64,000 bases of DNA from Miltoncostaea sp963770865 (GCA_963770865.1 CAVYRD010000013.1:62001-126000), one strand, 5' to 3'. Shown: positions 35,160 through 44,426, counted from the first letter of the stretch. Program-made: numbers and translations. Notes: generated by a model not told the origin, from the letters alone.

Positions 35160-36047
35160 TCAGCCGCTGCTCGTCCTGTACGACAAGGGGCCGGTATCGC
35201 ACGTGTCCGTCGTCGCCCCGGTCGCATCCGAGTCGGTTTCCTGCCAGCGGAATGTCCCCGCGACCCTGGGGCCGCTGATCCCGCCGCGGAGAGAGTAGCT
35301 GTTGACAAAGGTCCCGCCGCTCGGGGTCGAGTACTTCTGACTGAAAGCATCACCGAAGCGCCCACGGACGATCGGGAAGCCGATGAGCGTGTCGCCCCAG
35401 GAGAACTTCCCGGCGGACCTGCAGGACGCCTGCCACCCGATGTGGAAGTGATGCACCGAGCCGCCGTTCGCCGCGAGCTCGACCACGATCGGCCTTCTCT
35501 GTGAGGTCACCCCGGCGAACACCCTTCCCTTCGAGGCGACGGCCTTGAAGGTCACCGTCCGGTCGCAGGTGTTGGTGACCGCGTGGGTGGGGTCGATGAT
35601 GTCGGCATGGGCCTTGGCCGAGCCGGACAGCTGCAGGCCTTTGACCTTGCCGCTCAGCGTGACCGTCTGGAACGCGCTGTACCCCCCTCCCAGGTCGCGT
35701 GTGGCCACCTCCTTACCGCGGAAGCTCCCGCCCGGGCCAATCGCGTAGTTCGCACGCGGCCCGACGAGGATTCCATCGCTCCCGCCCGACGCGCACTTCG
35801 CCCTGAGCTGCGTGCTCAACTGCGTCACTCGCGAGCCGTTACGGGACAGCGTGACCATGATGGGATCCTTGGACGACGTGCTGCCGCCGTACGTGACGCC
35901 GCGGACGGGGGTGACCGCGGTGGCCGTGCTGTCCGAGGATGAGCGCCCCGCGGACGCCGCGGCGAGGGCGGGCCCTGAAAGGACTCCGGCGACCGAGGCG
36001 ACAGCCAGCAGCCCCCCGGTCACTCGATGGTGGGCGAAACCGGACAC
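35160..36047 (-). CDS. Secreted protein with two internal beta-rich repeats
   Basis: 295 residues from ATG 36047. The signal peptide (GGLLAVASVAGVLSGPALAA) should be cleaved near ASA. The mature part has two similar halves: VRGVTYGGSTSSKDPIMVTL with SRNGSRVTQLSTQLRAKC, and RVFAGVTSQRRPIVVELAAN with GGSVHHFHIGWQASC. Each is followed by a strand-rich stretch and one or two Cys, suggesting duplicated disulfide-stabilised domains. Similar secreted beta-sandwich proteins are frequent in soil actinobacteria; the function is unknown. The gene lies just outside the tRNA-linked island. Confidence 0.65.
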   Translation of the reverse strand: MSGFAHHRVTGGLLAVASVAGVLSGPALAAASAGRSSSDSTATAVTPVRGVTYGGSTSSKDPIMVTLSRNGSRVTQLSTQLRAKCASGGSDGILVGPRANYAIGPGGSFRGKEVATRDLGGGYSAFQTVTLSGKVKGLQLSGSAKAHADIIDPTHAVTNTCDRTVTFKAVASKGRVFAGVTSQRRPIVVELAANGGSVHHFHIGWQASCRSAGKFSWGDTLIGFPIVRGRFGDAFSQKYSTPSGGTFVNSYSLRGGISGPRVAGTFRWQETDSDATGATTDTCDTGPLSYRTSSG

Positions 36048-36309
36048 GATGAACCCCCCTGATCCTTGGGGCCACGATCCGTTGACGAAGGTTGTCCGCG
36101 GTGTGGTCCCGACCTAGACGACGCTACGCGAGCCGTATCCCCGCCACATCGGACCTCACTACGGGGTTGGCCGCGTACTTCCGAGGCCGGATCCGGGGAT
36201 CTCGACGGGCAGGAAGGCCAAACCTGGCCCGACGACGTGGACCGCCGCGGTGGCGGCGCTGCGCCGCTCGCGCCGGCCCACTTCACCTCCGGAAGCTCGC
36301 GCGGTGGCC

Positions 36310-38448
36310 TTACTTCGGGAACATCGCCTCCTCCCACGCCGGCCGCTGGGGCGCCGTACCCGCGTCGAGTTGCGCGCGCCACTCGGTGTCGTTCAGGCGC
36401 TCGCCCGGAGGGTTCGTGAACTCGTAGTAGGCGTAGACGCCGCCCGCCGCGACCTGGAAGTGCCCGGAGTCGTCGGGCACCAGGACGAAGATCCGGTTGA
36501 AACGGCCCGTCGCCACCTCGAGCACCCCAGGGGGGCCGCTCGCGATGTCGGCAACGATCGCCGCGTCCTGGTCGATCGCCGGCACCCCGCCCGCCGTGCG
36601 GTCGGACGCGCGCCAGAAGAGCGAGCTGAGCTCCTTGCCCACGTCCGTCAGGCGCGTGTTGTCAGCCTCGGTGATCGATCGACCCGCCAACTCGTCGCCG
36701 GCGACACGGGCGAAGAAGTCGAACAGGTGCGCCGTGTCGTCCAGGAGCGCGCCGGACTCAGGGCTCAGCAGCCCCCGCTCCGCCAGGCCCGCACCGAGAA
36801 GGTTCGTCGTGGACACCAGGCGGGCGAACGCCGCGGGGTCCGGCTCCACCCAGTTGCGCCGCCGCGGCGGCGGTGGCGGAGGTGGCTCGTCACCTTCCGC
36901 CACCGCCTGCTTGGCGTAGAGGATCGTGTCGTGCTTGAGCTCCGCGTACGACCCGAGCCCGGTCTGGAGGTCCTTGGCCGTCCAGGCGGTGCCGCGCATG
37001 AACGCGGGGAACGCGACCCCGTGCCGGGCGAAGACGGGCTGAAGAGCGTGCAGCCACGCGTCGTAGACGGTGGAGCCCCACGCCTCTGGCGGACGGCGGG
37101 AGACCGCGGTCCGCAAGCTGGCCAGCTGGGCGTCGTAGTTGGGGTACGCCGTCTCTCGGTCCTGCTTCAGCGTGCGGTAGGCGAAGTCCGAGCCGAAGGC
37201 GGCCGGGACGTCGCGGCCGGAGGGAAGCAGTCTGCCGGGGACGTAGGGGGAGATCAGCTGGTCGAGGATGTAGGAATCCAGCACGAAGCGGGTCCCCATC
37301 AGCCGGACCGAGGCGCGGTCGGGGCTGATGCGCACCGCGCGGGAGGCGACGAGCCGGTCGACGACGGATCGCACGGTGGCGTCCTCCGCCAGTGACCCGG
37401 GTGCATTGACCGTGTCGGGGGCCGCCTCGCGCACCGCCTGCATGAGCTCGAGCGGCGTGTAGTCGTCGGCGAGCCCGACCAGGAACGCCGTGGGCTCGTA
37501 GAGCTGCCTCCAGAGCGCGACGAGCTCTGGCCGGGCGGTGAGGACGCGCGAGGCAAGGATCGCCCGCCGGGCCGGCTGCAGCCCAGGACAACCCCTGGTC
37601 CCGGGCAGGCAGAACGCGGACTGGCCGAGCACCGACATCGCGACGAAGTAGCGCCGCAGGCTGGCGTTGCGCGTGTAGTGGCCCCGGGGCGCGAAGAGCG
37701 AGTAGTCGATCTTGGTGCCGAGGATCGGCGATGTGGCGGTCGTGGCGTGCGCGTCGATGAGCGCCTTCTCCTTGGCGGCGAGTGGCCCCAGCGTCGCCGG
37801 AAGCCCGAGCTCGGCCGCCGCCACCGTCATCAGCTGCTTCACCCGATCGGCGTCGCCCGCCAGCGGGGTGCCCGCGAGGTCGGCGGCCTGCGCGTCCGAC
37901 GACTGCACGAGACCCGTCACCAGCGTCTCGAGCTTCGGCAGCAGGACGCGCTGCTCGAGGTCGCGCAGGACCTTGTCGAAGACGAGGTGCCATGCGTGGT
38001 AGCCGGCGTCGGTCGTCACGAACACCGGCCAGCCGCCGTACAGGTTGCCCTCATAGGCCTGGTGCATCAGGGAGAAGCTGCTCTCCGGGTTGACGACGAA
38101 GCCGCGCGCGAGCAGCGTGCCCTTCAGCTCCCTGGGATTCGCGAGTTCGGTGCGGATCGCCGGCGCGATGCGCACGCCGTCCAGCGACGTCGGCAGTGCG
38201 GGCCCCGGGTAGCGCGGCGTGTCGGGGGCCGCCGCGGGCACGTCCGTGTAGCTCCCGAACCGCGCCAGCGCCACCGGCAACGCCACCTCCCGGGTCACGG
38301 GGCCAGGCGTGGTCGGTGTCGTGCCGGTCGCGGACGTGGACGCGGACGGTGAGGTTGACCGCGCCGAGCTACCGCCACCCCCGCCTCCGCCACATCCCGC
38401 GACGGCCACCGCCGCGAGCAGAAGCGCGGTGAGCCTCAGCCTGTTCAT
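36310..38448 (-). CDS. DUF3160 family lipoprotein
   Basis: 712 residues from ATG 38448, with AAGGAG upstream. The lipobox is AAVAVAGC followed by a Gly run, then a Ser/Thr-rich spacer. The body matches DUF3160: FVVNPESSFSLMHQAYEGNL, VFVTTDAGYHAWHLVFDKVL, FAPRGHYTRNASLRRYFVAM and GSYAELKHDTILYAKQAVAE. A polyproline stretch (DEPPPPPPPRRR) lies before the C-terminal domain. The protein is anchored outside the membrane. DUF3160 proteins are uncharacterised. The start overlaps the end of the CapA gene by 4 nt, so the two form an operon. Confidence 0.85.
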   Translation of the reverse strand: MNRLRLTALLLAAVAVAGCGGGGGGGSSARSTSPSASTSATGTTPTTPGPVTREVALPVALARFGSYTDVPAAAPDTPRYPGPALPTSLDGVRIAPAIRTELANPRELKGTLLARGFVVNPESSFSLMHQAYEGNLYGGWPVFVTTDAGYHAWHLVFDKVLRDLEQRVLLPKLETLVTGLVQSSDAQAADLAGTPLAGDADRVKQLMTVAAAELGLPATLGPLAAKEKALIDAHATTATSPILGTKIDYSLFAPRGHYTRNASLRRYFVAMSVLGQSAFCLPGTRGCPGLQPARRAILASRVLTARPELVALWRQLYEPTAFLVGLADDYTPLELMQAVREAAPDTVNAPGSLAEDATVRSVVDRLVASRAVRISPDRASVRLMGTRFVLDSYILDQLISPYVPGRLLPSGRDVPAAFGSDFAYRTLKQDRETAYPNYDAQLASLRTAVSRRPPEAWGSTVYDAWLHALQPVFARHGVAFPAFMRGTAWTAKDLQTGLGSYAELKHDTILYAKQAVAEGDEPPPPPPPRRRNWVEPDPAAFARLVSTTNLLGAGLAERGLLSPESGALLDDTAHLFDFFARVAGDELAGRSITEADNTRLTDVGKELSSLFWRASDRTAGGVPAIDQDAAIVADIASGPPGVLEVATGRFNRIFVLVPDDSGHFQVAAGGVYAYYEFTNPPGERLNDTEWRAQLDAGTAPQRPAWEEAMFPK

Positions 38449-40034
38449 CGTCTGCTCCTTCCGAGCACCAGGGGTTCGCTGTGGCCGTCCCCGTCGACGT
38501 CGGCGCATGCCGGGGTTCCCGGCCCGGGGAGGTCCGGCAGCGTCTGGAATCCGAATCCGCTCCACTGCCAGGCCCCGGTGGCGACGACCGGCGGCGTGTC
38601 GAGGGCGGTGTAGGCGACGGCGAGCGCGCCGTCGCATGCCGCGAGCCGGCCGACGGGACGCACCAGCGTGCCGGCCACCCATCGCCGGCGGAGGCTGCCG
38701 GGGCGGTAGAGACCGACGTGGGCCGCCCGCCCGCGCCGGTCGACGATCGACGACCGTGGCAGCAGCGCGTTCTCGCGCGTCGGCCGGAACGCGCGGCGGA
38801 ACGCCACGACGACCTCGGGACGTCCGTCGCCGTCCGCGTCGCCGAGCGTCGCGTCGACGACGTCACCGCGGAAGCGGCGCAGGGCGCGCACGCGCAGCCG
38901 CGCCTCGGGCCGGGTGCCGCGCGGAAGCGACCACCATGAGCCGGTGGACCACGCCGCGTCGCCGCTCGGAGTGAGCCACCGCTTGAATTGCGGTGGGCCG
39001 CCGGACTGGTCGGTCGTCCCGACGCGCCAGGCCCGGACACCGTCGTGGCCGGCCAGCACCTCCAAGAGCGCGCCGCGGCGGGTTTCGGGGAGGTACTGGT
39101 CGAACAGGAGGTTGCCGAGGCTGGTCGCGACGACCGTGGGGCGGCCGGTCACCTTGGGTTGGATCAGGTGAATCGGCTGGACGACATGGGGGCCGCTGCC
39201 CCAGACCACGTCCGCGCCCCAGGACGCGAGATGCCGGGCGAGGGCCATGAGGTGCGGATCGGTGGCGGTGGCGTACTCCAGCCCGCCGTGGATGCCGACC
39301 ACGACGACGTCCGCCCGCCCGCGGGCGTTGCGCACGGCGGCCTCCATCCGGGCTTCGCCCCACCAGGCGATGCCGGACCCGATGCCCGTCGGTCGCGGCC
39401 CACCCTCGGTGGCGTCCACGGAAAGCAGGGCGACGCGGACGCCGTCGGCGGTCAGGACGCGGGCCCGGAAGGCGTCTGCGGCGGACCGGCCCGAGCCGAT
39501 CACCGCCAGGCCGGCGTCCTCCAGGGAGGATTCCGTGTCCACGACCGTCTGCGGACCGGCGTCGCCGGCGTGGTTGTTGGCGATCGCCATCGCGTCGAAC
39601 CCCGCGGCTGCCAGCAGCTCAGCCGACTCCGGTGACGCCTCGAGGGCGTTCGGTCCGAACGCCGGATCGTGCGGCCGCGTCGTGAGCGGCGATTCCAGAT
39701 TGCCGATCGCGACGTCCGCATAGGCGAGCGGAAACCGGACGCCGGCGAGCAGTCCGGCGGGGTCGGCGGCGGCGAGCCTCGCGACGCCACGGCCGAGCAT
39801 CACGTCGCCGGCGAAGATCAGGCGGACGGTTGCGCGGGGCGACCGGGCCTTCTGCACTGCGGTGCCACCGCCGCCGCCCGGTGCGGGCTCCCGCGCCGGC
39901 GTGCCGGCTCTTCCGCAACCCGCAGTCGTGAGACCGATCGCGCCGACTACGGCCGCGATCACCACGCTCCTCAGGGGCCCGCCCCGCCGTAATGTCGCCG
40001 TCGGGGTCGGCGGTGATCCCCGCGTGGTTCGCAT
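38445..40034 (-). CDS. CapA-family (poly-gamma-glutamate synthesis-like) lipoprotein
   Basis: 529 residues from ATG 40034, chosen for GGGAG at good spacing; GTG 40067 is an alternative. Lipobox IGLTTAGC. The metallophosphatase-like CapA domain follows: RLIFAGDVMLGRGVARLAAA, ADVAIGNLESPLTT, FDAMAIANNHAGDAG, VVVVGIHGGLEYATATDPH and VVWGSGPHVVQPIHLI. The C-terminus adds FG-GAP-like stretches (LGDADGDGRPEVVVAF and ADVDGDGHSEPLVLG). CapA proteins take part in capsule-like polymer export or cleavage, or act as phosphodiesterases; the exact reaction here is open. It is co-transcribed with the DUF3160 lipoprotein gene. Confidence 0.85.
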   Translation of the reverse strand: MRTTRGSPPTPTATLRRGGPLRSVVIAAVVGAIGLTTAGCGRAGTPAREPAPGGGGGTAVQKARSPRATVRLIFAGDVMLGRGVARLAAADPAGLLAGVRFPLAYADVAIGNLESPLTTRPHDPAFGPNALEASPESAELLAAAGFDAMAIANNHAGDAGPQTVVDTESSLEDAGLAVIGSGRSAADAFRARVLTADGVRVALLSVDATEGGPRPTGIGSGIAWWGEARMEAAVRNARGRADVVVVGIHGGLEYATATDPHLMALARHLASWGADVVWGSGPHVVQPIHLIQPKVTGRPTVVATSLGNLLFDQYLPETRRGALLEVLAGHDGVRAWRVGTTDQSGGPPQFKRWLTPSGDAAWSTGSWWSLPRGTRPEARLRVRALRRFRGDVVDATLGDADGDGRPEVVVAFRRAFRPTRENALLPRSSIVDRRGRAAHVGLYRPGSLRRRWVAGTLVRPVGRLAACDGALAVAYTALDTPPVVATGAWQWSGFGFQTLPDLPGPGTPACADVDGDGHSEPLVLGRSRR

Positions 40035-40328
40035 CGGCCCCATCTCCCGGTTTGCCAAGAGGCTCACAGGCCGTCTCCGAGCTTCGTCTCCTCGTTCCCC
40101 ACCGGCATCCGGGCCTCGCCCCTAGTCGAATGCGGCGAAACACGGCCTCCCGCTCTCTCGGCACGACCCCCTCCGGACGTTCGACGTCGCTCAGGCGCGA
40201 CGGCGGGCGCACGGGGGCAGATTCAGGACTGCGTAGCTCGAGATGCGCCGCCCCGGGGAGTGATGCGCCCGATCCGATGCCCGTCGTGCTTGGTGAACTC
40301 CAGAGGCCCACGCGCGGACTCCAAACGA

Positions 40329-40356
40329 CGAGAGCCGCCCGGTAGGGTGGCTCTCG
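40329..40356. terminator. Hairpin terminator
   Basis: CGAGAGCCGCCC (40329-40340) pairs with GGGTGGCTCTCG (40345-40356) around GGTA, with one G-T pair. It sits at the 3' end of the minus-strand remnant. Confidence 0.5.
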
Positions 40357-40374
40357 CGGTCACCGGGGTGGGTA

Positions 40375-40640
40375 CAAGCGGCTTCTGACCGTCAGGTTCA
40401 CCCTCCGGGAAGTGGCGTCGATGCCGAGCCCTTTCGGGAGGGTGTTGTGATGACCACGCCCTTGATTGCCTTCCCGGTGGCGGCCTTGACCCGGTAGCTG
40501 AACGTGCCGCGCCCGCCCGCCTTAGCCGTCTTGCTGCCGGCGATCTTCAGCGCCAGGGGTGCCCGTCGGATCACCACCGACGGGCTCGCCACCGAAACGC
40601 TGACCGCAAGGAGCGGGTAGGTGACGGTGATCTCACGAGA
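40375..40640 (-). pseudogene. Remnant of a secreted repeat-protein gene
   Basis: The minus strand reads ITVTYPLLAVSVSVASPSVV, then KAGGRGTFSYRVKAATGKAI. After a frame change near 40440 it reads TLPKGLGIDATSRRVNLTVR. The alternating beta-strand pattern resembles Ig-like surface repeats (DUF11 type). The upstream part is missing. Confidence 0.45.
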
Positions 40641-40845
40641 TCACCGCGGACTGTCGGCTCCGGTTGTCGTCGTTGGAAGAAGGGCGCGGAGAGTGAGCGG
40701 CTTCGAGCGACTCCGCGCGCAGGGCTGGAGCTCGGCTGCGCGACGACGGGAGATCGCCGCGGGATAGCGGTCACGCCCTCGGATGCCGGTCCCGATGGCA
40801 TCCGAGGGGTCGTCGCTGAGCGCGCGGGGCCGAGGCCCGGCCCGG

Positions 40846-41232
40846 CTAGCCCGCGAGCGCCTTCGCCTTCATCTGGTCGAACTCGGCCTGGCTGATGGCG
40901 CCCGAGTCGAGCAGCTGCTTGGCCGTCTGGATCTCCGCCGCCGGCCCGCCCGTCCCGGCCGTCGAGCGGATGTAGGCCTCGGTCTGTGCCTGCGCCGCCT
41001 GCATCTCCGCCGCCCGGCGCTCGGCCATGCCGTGCCCCTGCGTGATCAGATAGATGAAGGAGCCCAGGAACGGCACGACGATCACGAAGATGATCCACCC
41101 GGTCTTGGCGCCCGCGCCGATATCGTGTCGCCGGAAGAGATCCCCGAAGACCGCGAACAGCAGCCAGAACCACAGGACCCAGGCGAAGAAGACCAACATC
41201 GCCAAGAAGACGTCACCGAATTGCCAGTCCAT
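40846..41232 (-). CDS. Membrane protein with PLD nuclease-like N-terminus and SHOCT domain
   Basis: 128 residues from ATG 41232. Two transmembrane helices, VFLAMLVFFAWVLWFWLLFA and TGWIIFVIVVPFLGSFIYLI, are followed by a helical linker and a C-terminal SHOCT motif, IQTAKQLLDSGAISQAEFDQ then MKAKALAG. This PLDc_N plus SHOCT arrangement is common in actinobacteria; SHOCT regions are thought to mediate oligomerisation. A copy of the 20-nt dyad (41296-41315) precedes it in gene orientation, back to back with the copy serving the DUF6325 gene. Confidence 0.85.
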   Translation of the reverse strand: MDWQFGDVFLAMLVFFAWVLWFWLLFAVFGDLFRRHDIGAGAKTGWIIFVIVVPFLGSFIYLITQGHGMAERRAAEMQAAQAQTEAYIRSTAGTGGPAAEIQTAKQLLDSGAISQAEFDQMKAKALAG

Positions 41233-41295
41233 CGTCGCCTCCTAGGCGTCGTGACAGTGATCGGTCGCCACTCTCGCTCCGAGGGGCCCGACGGG

Positions 41296-41315
41296 CATCG
41301 GCCCGATGGGACGAA
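41296..41315 (-). promoter_or_regulatory. Dyad motif copy 1 (TTCGTCCCATCGGGCCGATG)
   Basis: On the minus strand it matches the consensus in all 20 positions and lies 64 nt before the SHOCT gene start at 41232. Confidence 0.6.
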
Positions 41316-41332
41316 CACCGCCCACCGCGGGT

Positions 41333-41352
41333 TTCGTCCCATCGGGCCGATG
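41333..41352 (+). promoter_or_regulatory. Dyad motif copy 2 (TTCGTCCCATCGGGCCGATG)
   Basis: Identical to copy 1 but on the other strand, 85 nt before the DUF6325 gene at 41438. The two face outward, one for each divergent gene. Confidence 0.6.
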
Positions 41353-41437
41353 CACCCGGAGGCCTCCACCCGTTGCATGAAGACGGATCCGGCCGCAGAC
41401 TGCGGTCGGCGCACACATCTCAGATCGAGGAGATCCG

Positions 41438-41887
41438 ATGAGCACCTCTCAGGGGACGGAGATGGGACCCGTCAACATCGTCGTGATCGGGTTCCCGCCC
41501 GGCGCTCCCATGACCGGCGAGGCCGCCCCGATCCTCGCCGACCTCGTCAACCGGGGCATCATCCGCCTCCTCGACGTGATGTTCGTGACCAAGAGGCAGG
41601 ACGGCACCTTCGCCGGCTTCGACGCGACGGACCTCAGCGCCGACGCGGTCGGGGAGTTCACGGTCTTCGAGGGCGCCAGCTCCGGCCTCTTGGCCGATGA
41701 CGACCTCGCGACCGCCGCCGACGCGATCGAGCCCGGTGCGTCGGCCGTGCTGATCGTCTACGAGAACCGGTGGGCGGGCCCCTTCGCGGCGGCCGTCATG
41801 CGTAACGGCGGCCAGATGCTCGCGAGCGAGCGCATCCCCGTGTCCGACCTCATCGCCGCAGTCAACGCCCTCGACGCGGCGTCCTGA
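41438..41887 (+). CDS. DUF6325/DUF1269-like protein
   Basis: 149 residues from ATG 41438. GPVNIVVIGFPPGAPMTGEA opens a ferredoxin-like fold; LVNRGIIRLLDVMFVTKRQD and VLIVYENRWAGPFAAAVMRN are the family's most conserved parts. A paralogue is encoded at 52442. There is no signal peptide. The family occurs in stress or membrane-related operons with SHOCT proteins, as here (a SHOCT gene follows 17 nt later). The biochemical role is unknown. Confidence 0.8.
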   Translation: MSTSQGTEMGPVNIVVIGFPPGAPMTGEAAPILADLVNRGIIRLLDVMFVTKRQDGTFAGFDATDLSADAVGEFTVFEGASSGLLADDDLATAADAIEPGASAVLIVYENRWAGPFAAAVMRNGGQMLASERIPVSDLIAAVNALDAAS

Positions 41888-41903
41888 CGAAAGGAATCAT
41901 TCG

Positions 41904-42194
41904 ATGGGACTTCTCAGGATGGCGGCACGCACGGCGGTCGTCGCCGGCACGGCCACGGCCGTTTCCGGCCGGGTCCAGCGGCGCCAGCAGGGGCGCTACG
42001 CCGAGCAGGACCAGCAGGCGTACGAGGAGCAGCAGGCCGCTGCCCAGGCCGCGGCACCGCCCCCGGCCCCGGCCGCGCCGGCCGCGAACACCGATGACGT
42101 GATCGCCCAGCTCAAGCAGCTCGGCGAGCTCCGGGACGCAGGCGTCCTCACCGACGAGGAGTTCTTCGCCCAGAAGGCCAAGATCCTCGGCTGA
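41904..42194 (+). CDS. SHOCT-domain small protein
   Basis: 96 residues from ATG 41904, with AAAGGA upstream. The N-terminus LLRMAARTAVVAGTATAVSG may sit in or on the membrane. A Gln/Ala/Pro-rich linker follows, then the SHOCT motif, DDVIAQLKQLGELRDAGVLT then DEEFFAQKAKILG. It forms a pair with the DUF6325 gene; the second DUF6325 gene at 52442 is likewise followed by a small protein with an RTAGVVA-type N-terminus but no SHOCT tail. Confidence 0.85.
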   Translation: MGLLRMAARTAVVAGTATAVSGRVQRRQQGRYAEQDQQAYEEQQAAAQAAAPPPAPAAPAANTDDVIAQLKQLGELRDAGVLTDEEFFAQKAKILG

Positions 42195-42222
42195 TCCGGA
42201 CCCCGGCGCCGCGATCGAGTCG

Positions 42223-42807
42223 ATGCGGGTCACCGGGCGGCTGCCCGGCCCGGACCGGCTCGGTCGCGCGCGCCTCCGGCGCTGGAGCGTGAGCCCCGCC
42301 CAGGCCCGGGCCGCCTCCGCGCTGCAGCGCACCTGGTCGCCGTTCGCGACGGGGGAGCCCCTGCCGGAGGGAGACCACACGGTCCTCCTGGTCGACGGGG
42401 CGTTCTCGATGACGGACGCCCCCTTCGTGCTGCGGAACTACGTGCCCTTCCTCCGCGAGGCCCGGGGCGACGTCCTGCTGACGGGCCTCGGGCTCGGCTG
42501 CCTCGTGCGGGGCCTCCTCGCGTCGCCGCGCGTCCGGTCGATCACCGTGCTCGAGCTGCACCGCGACGTCCTCGACCTGGTGGGGCCCCACCACCGTGAC
42601 GACCGGGTCTCGCTCGTCCACGCCGACGCCCTCGACTGGACGCCTCCCGCCAGCCGCCGCTGGGACTGCGCGATGCTGGACCTCGCCGACGAGCGCGCGC
42701 TGGTCAACCGCCTGTGCGCGCACCACGCCCCGTGGGTCGACGCGCTCTGGCCCGACCCCCGCGAGGTGTCCGACCGGCCTCCGGAGAACGGGTGGCTCGG
42801 CCGGTGA
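42223..42807 (+). CDS. Spermidine synthase-like methyltransferase-fold protein
   Basis: 194 residues from ATG 42223. GDVLLTGLGLGCLVRGLLAS is a glycine-rich Rossmann loop and RSITVLELHRDVLDLVGPHH the second strand with its acidic residue. WDCAMLDLADERALVNRL aligns with the catalytic strand of spermidine-synthase-like proteins. It is shorter than spermidine synthases and lacks the usual tetramer domain, so a different small-molecule or protein substrate is likely. It follows the SHOCT gene by 28 nt and is probably in the same transcript. Confidence 0.65.
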   Translation: MRVTGRLPGPDRLGRARLRRWSVSPAQARAASALQRTWSPFATGEPLPEGDHTVLLVDGAFSMTDAPFVLRNYVPFLREARGDVLLTGLGLGCLVRGLLASPRVRSITVLELHRDVLDLVGPHHRDDRVSLVHADALDWTPPASRRWDCAMLDLADERALVNRLCAHHAPWVDALWPDPREVSDRPPENGWLGR

Positions 42808-42827
42808 GCCGAGGCCGGGGCGACCCG

Positions 42828-42847
42828 TTCATCCCATCGGGTGGACG
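42828..42847 (+). promoter_or_regulatory. Dyad motif copy 3 (degenerate)
   Basis: TTCATCCCATCGGGTGGACG, the weakest copy, lies 80 nt before the membrane protein gene at 42928. Confidence 0.45.
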
Positions 42848-42927
42848 AAGGCGGTCCGGGGCGGGGGGTTGACTGGGGGAGTGAGCATCGCCCGCCGGCC
42901 GGCGCGCCCGTCTGACGGTGTCCGCCG

Positions 42928-43752
42928 ATGAACCTGGTCCTCGGGGCCCTCATCCTCGCGGTGGCGGTCGGCGTCGCCGTCGCCGCGATGCTGGCGGTGC
43001 GCCGGCGCGCCCCGGAGGGCAGCTACTTCGCGGACGGGGATCGCGCGTCCGGCGTCTTCGGCGTCCTCGCCACCGGCTTCTCCGTCCTGCTCGGCTTCAT
43101 CATCTTCCTGGCGTTCACGAGCTACGACCAGTCGCGCACCGGCGCCGAGACCGAGGCGCTGGCCGTGTCCCAGCAGGTGGAGACGGCCCAGTTCCTGCCG
43201 CGGGCGGCGACCCCGAAGCTGACGGGCGAGCTGCTCTGTTACGCCCGTACCGTCGCCGGGCCGGAATGGGACCGCATGGAGGCCGGCACCGAGGGGGACG
43301 CGATCAACCCGTGGGCCGTCGCGCTGTTCCAGACGCTGAAGGGGGTGCAGCCCGTGTCGGCCGCGGAGCAGTCGGCGTACGACGCGTGGCTGGCCCAGAC
43401 CTCGACCCGCGAGGAGGCGCGCCGCGACCGCATCCACGGCGCCGAGGGCGTGATCCCGCAGCCGCTCTGGATCGTGCTCTTCCTGATCTCGGCGGTCATC
43501 TTCGTCTACATGCTGTTCTTCGCGGACCGCGCCGAGCGCGCGGTCACCCAGGCCCTGCTGATGGGCTCCGTGACCGCCGTGATCACGATGATGCTGGTGC
43601 TGCTGGCCTTCCTCGACAGCCCGTTCGGGTCGGGAGTCGGGACCCTGCAGCCGGTCGCGATGGAGCGCACCCTCCGGATGGCGGACGCCGCGCTCGGGGC
43701 CATCGGCGACACCGTGCGCCCGCCGTGCGACGCGCAGGGGCTCCCCCAGTGA
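42928..43752 (+). CDS. DUF4239/bestrophin-like membrane protein
   Basis: 274 residues from ATG 42928. An N-terminal helix (LVLGALILAVAVGVAVAAML), a second one (GVLATGFSVLLGFIIFLAFT) and two near the C-terminus (PLWIVLFLISAVIFVYMLFF, ALLMGSVTAVITMMLVLLAF) flank a large soluble loop with RTGAETEALAVSQQVETAQF. That topology matches DUF4239, proposed to be related to bestrophin channels. The stop overlaps the GTG of the next membrane protein by 4 nt. A degenerate copy of the dyad lies upstream. Confidence 0.75.
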   Translation: MNLVLGALILAVAVGVAVAAMLAVRRRAPEGSYFADGDRASGVFGVLATGFSVLLGFIIFLAFTSYDQSRTGAETEALAVSQQVETAQFLPRAATPKLTGELLCYARTVAGPEWDRMEAGTEGDAINPWAVALFQTLKGVQPVSAAEQSAYDAWLAQTSTREEARRDRIHGAEGVIPQPLWIVLFLISAVIFVYMLFFADRAERAVTQALLMGSVTAVITMMLVLLAFLDSPFGSGVGTLQPVAMERTLRMADAALGAIGDTVRPPCDAQGLPQ

Positions 43753-44390
43753 GCGCACCGGCCGGCGGCCGGAGGGACGACTGGGTCAACATCGCCGCCA
43801 CCGTGCTGCTGGCCCTGGCCACGGTCGCCACGGCGTGGAGCGGGTACCAGGCGAGCCGCTGGAACGGCGAGCAGGCGACGACCTTCAGCCGCGCCAACGC
43901 CGCCCGCATCGAGTCGACCCGGGCGTCCGCCCTCGCGGACGCGCAGACGCAGATCGACGTCGCCACGTTCACGCAGTGGGTGGACGCCTACGCGCGCGAC
44001 GAGACCGCTCTCGCCGCCTTCTACCGGCGGCGGTTCCGCGCCGAGTTCGCGCCCGCCGTGGACGCCTGGATCGCCACGCGGCCGCTCCGGAACGCGGACG
44101 CGCCCCTGACGCCGTTCGCGATGCCGCGCTACCGGCTCGCGGCGCGCGAGGACGCCGCGCGGCTCCAGGCCGGCGCCGAGACGCTCTCGGCGCGGGCCCG
44201 CGCCGACGTCCAGCGCGCGACGAACTACGTGCTGGCCGTGGTCCTCTTCGCCGCCACGCTGTTCTTCGCCGGGATGAGCGCGAAGCTGCCGTCCCGACGC
44301 ATCCGCCTGGCCCTCCTCGCGATGGGGGTCCTGGTCTTCACCGGGGCCCTGGTCTGGGTCGCCACCTCACCGGTCAGCGTGTCCGTCTGA
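43749..44390 (+). CDS. Membrane protein, DUF4337-like
   Basis: 213 residues from GTG 43749. One N-terminal helix (WVNIAATVLLALATVATAWS) is followed by GYQASRWNGEQATTFSRANA, a long helical region outside or inside the membrane, and then two C-terminal helices (ATNYVLAVVLFAATLFFAGM, LALLAMGVLVFTGALVWVAT). Proteins of this shape usually accompany the DUF4239 partner. A two-component channel or scaffold is a guess. Confidence 0.7.
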   Translation: MSAPAGGRRDDWVNIAATVLLALATVATAWSGYQASRWNGEQATTFSRANAARIESTRASALADAQTQIDVATFTQWVDAYARDETALAAFYRRRFRAEFAPAVDAWIATRPLRNADAPLTPFAMPRYRLAAREDAARLQAGAETLSARARADVQRATNYVLAVVLFAATLFFAGMSAKLPSRRIRLALLAMGVLVFTGALVWVATSPVSVSV

Positions 44391-44426
44391 GCCCGCGCCG
44401 TGCGGGGCCCCGGAAGGAGCCGGCGA

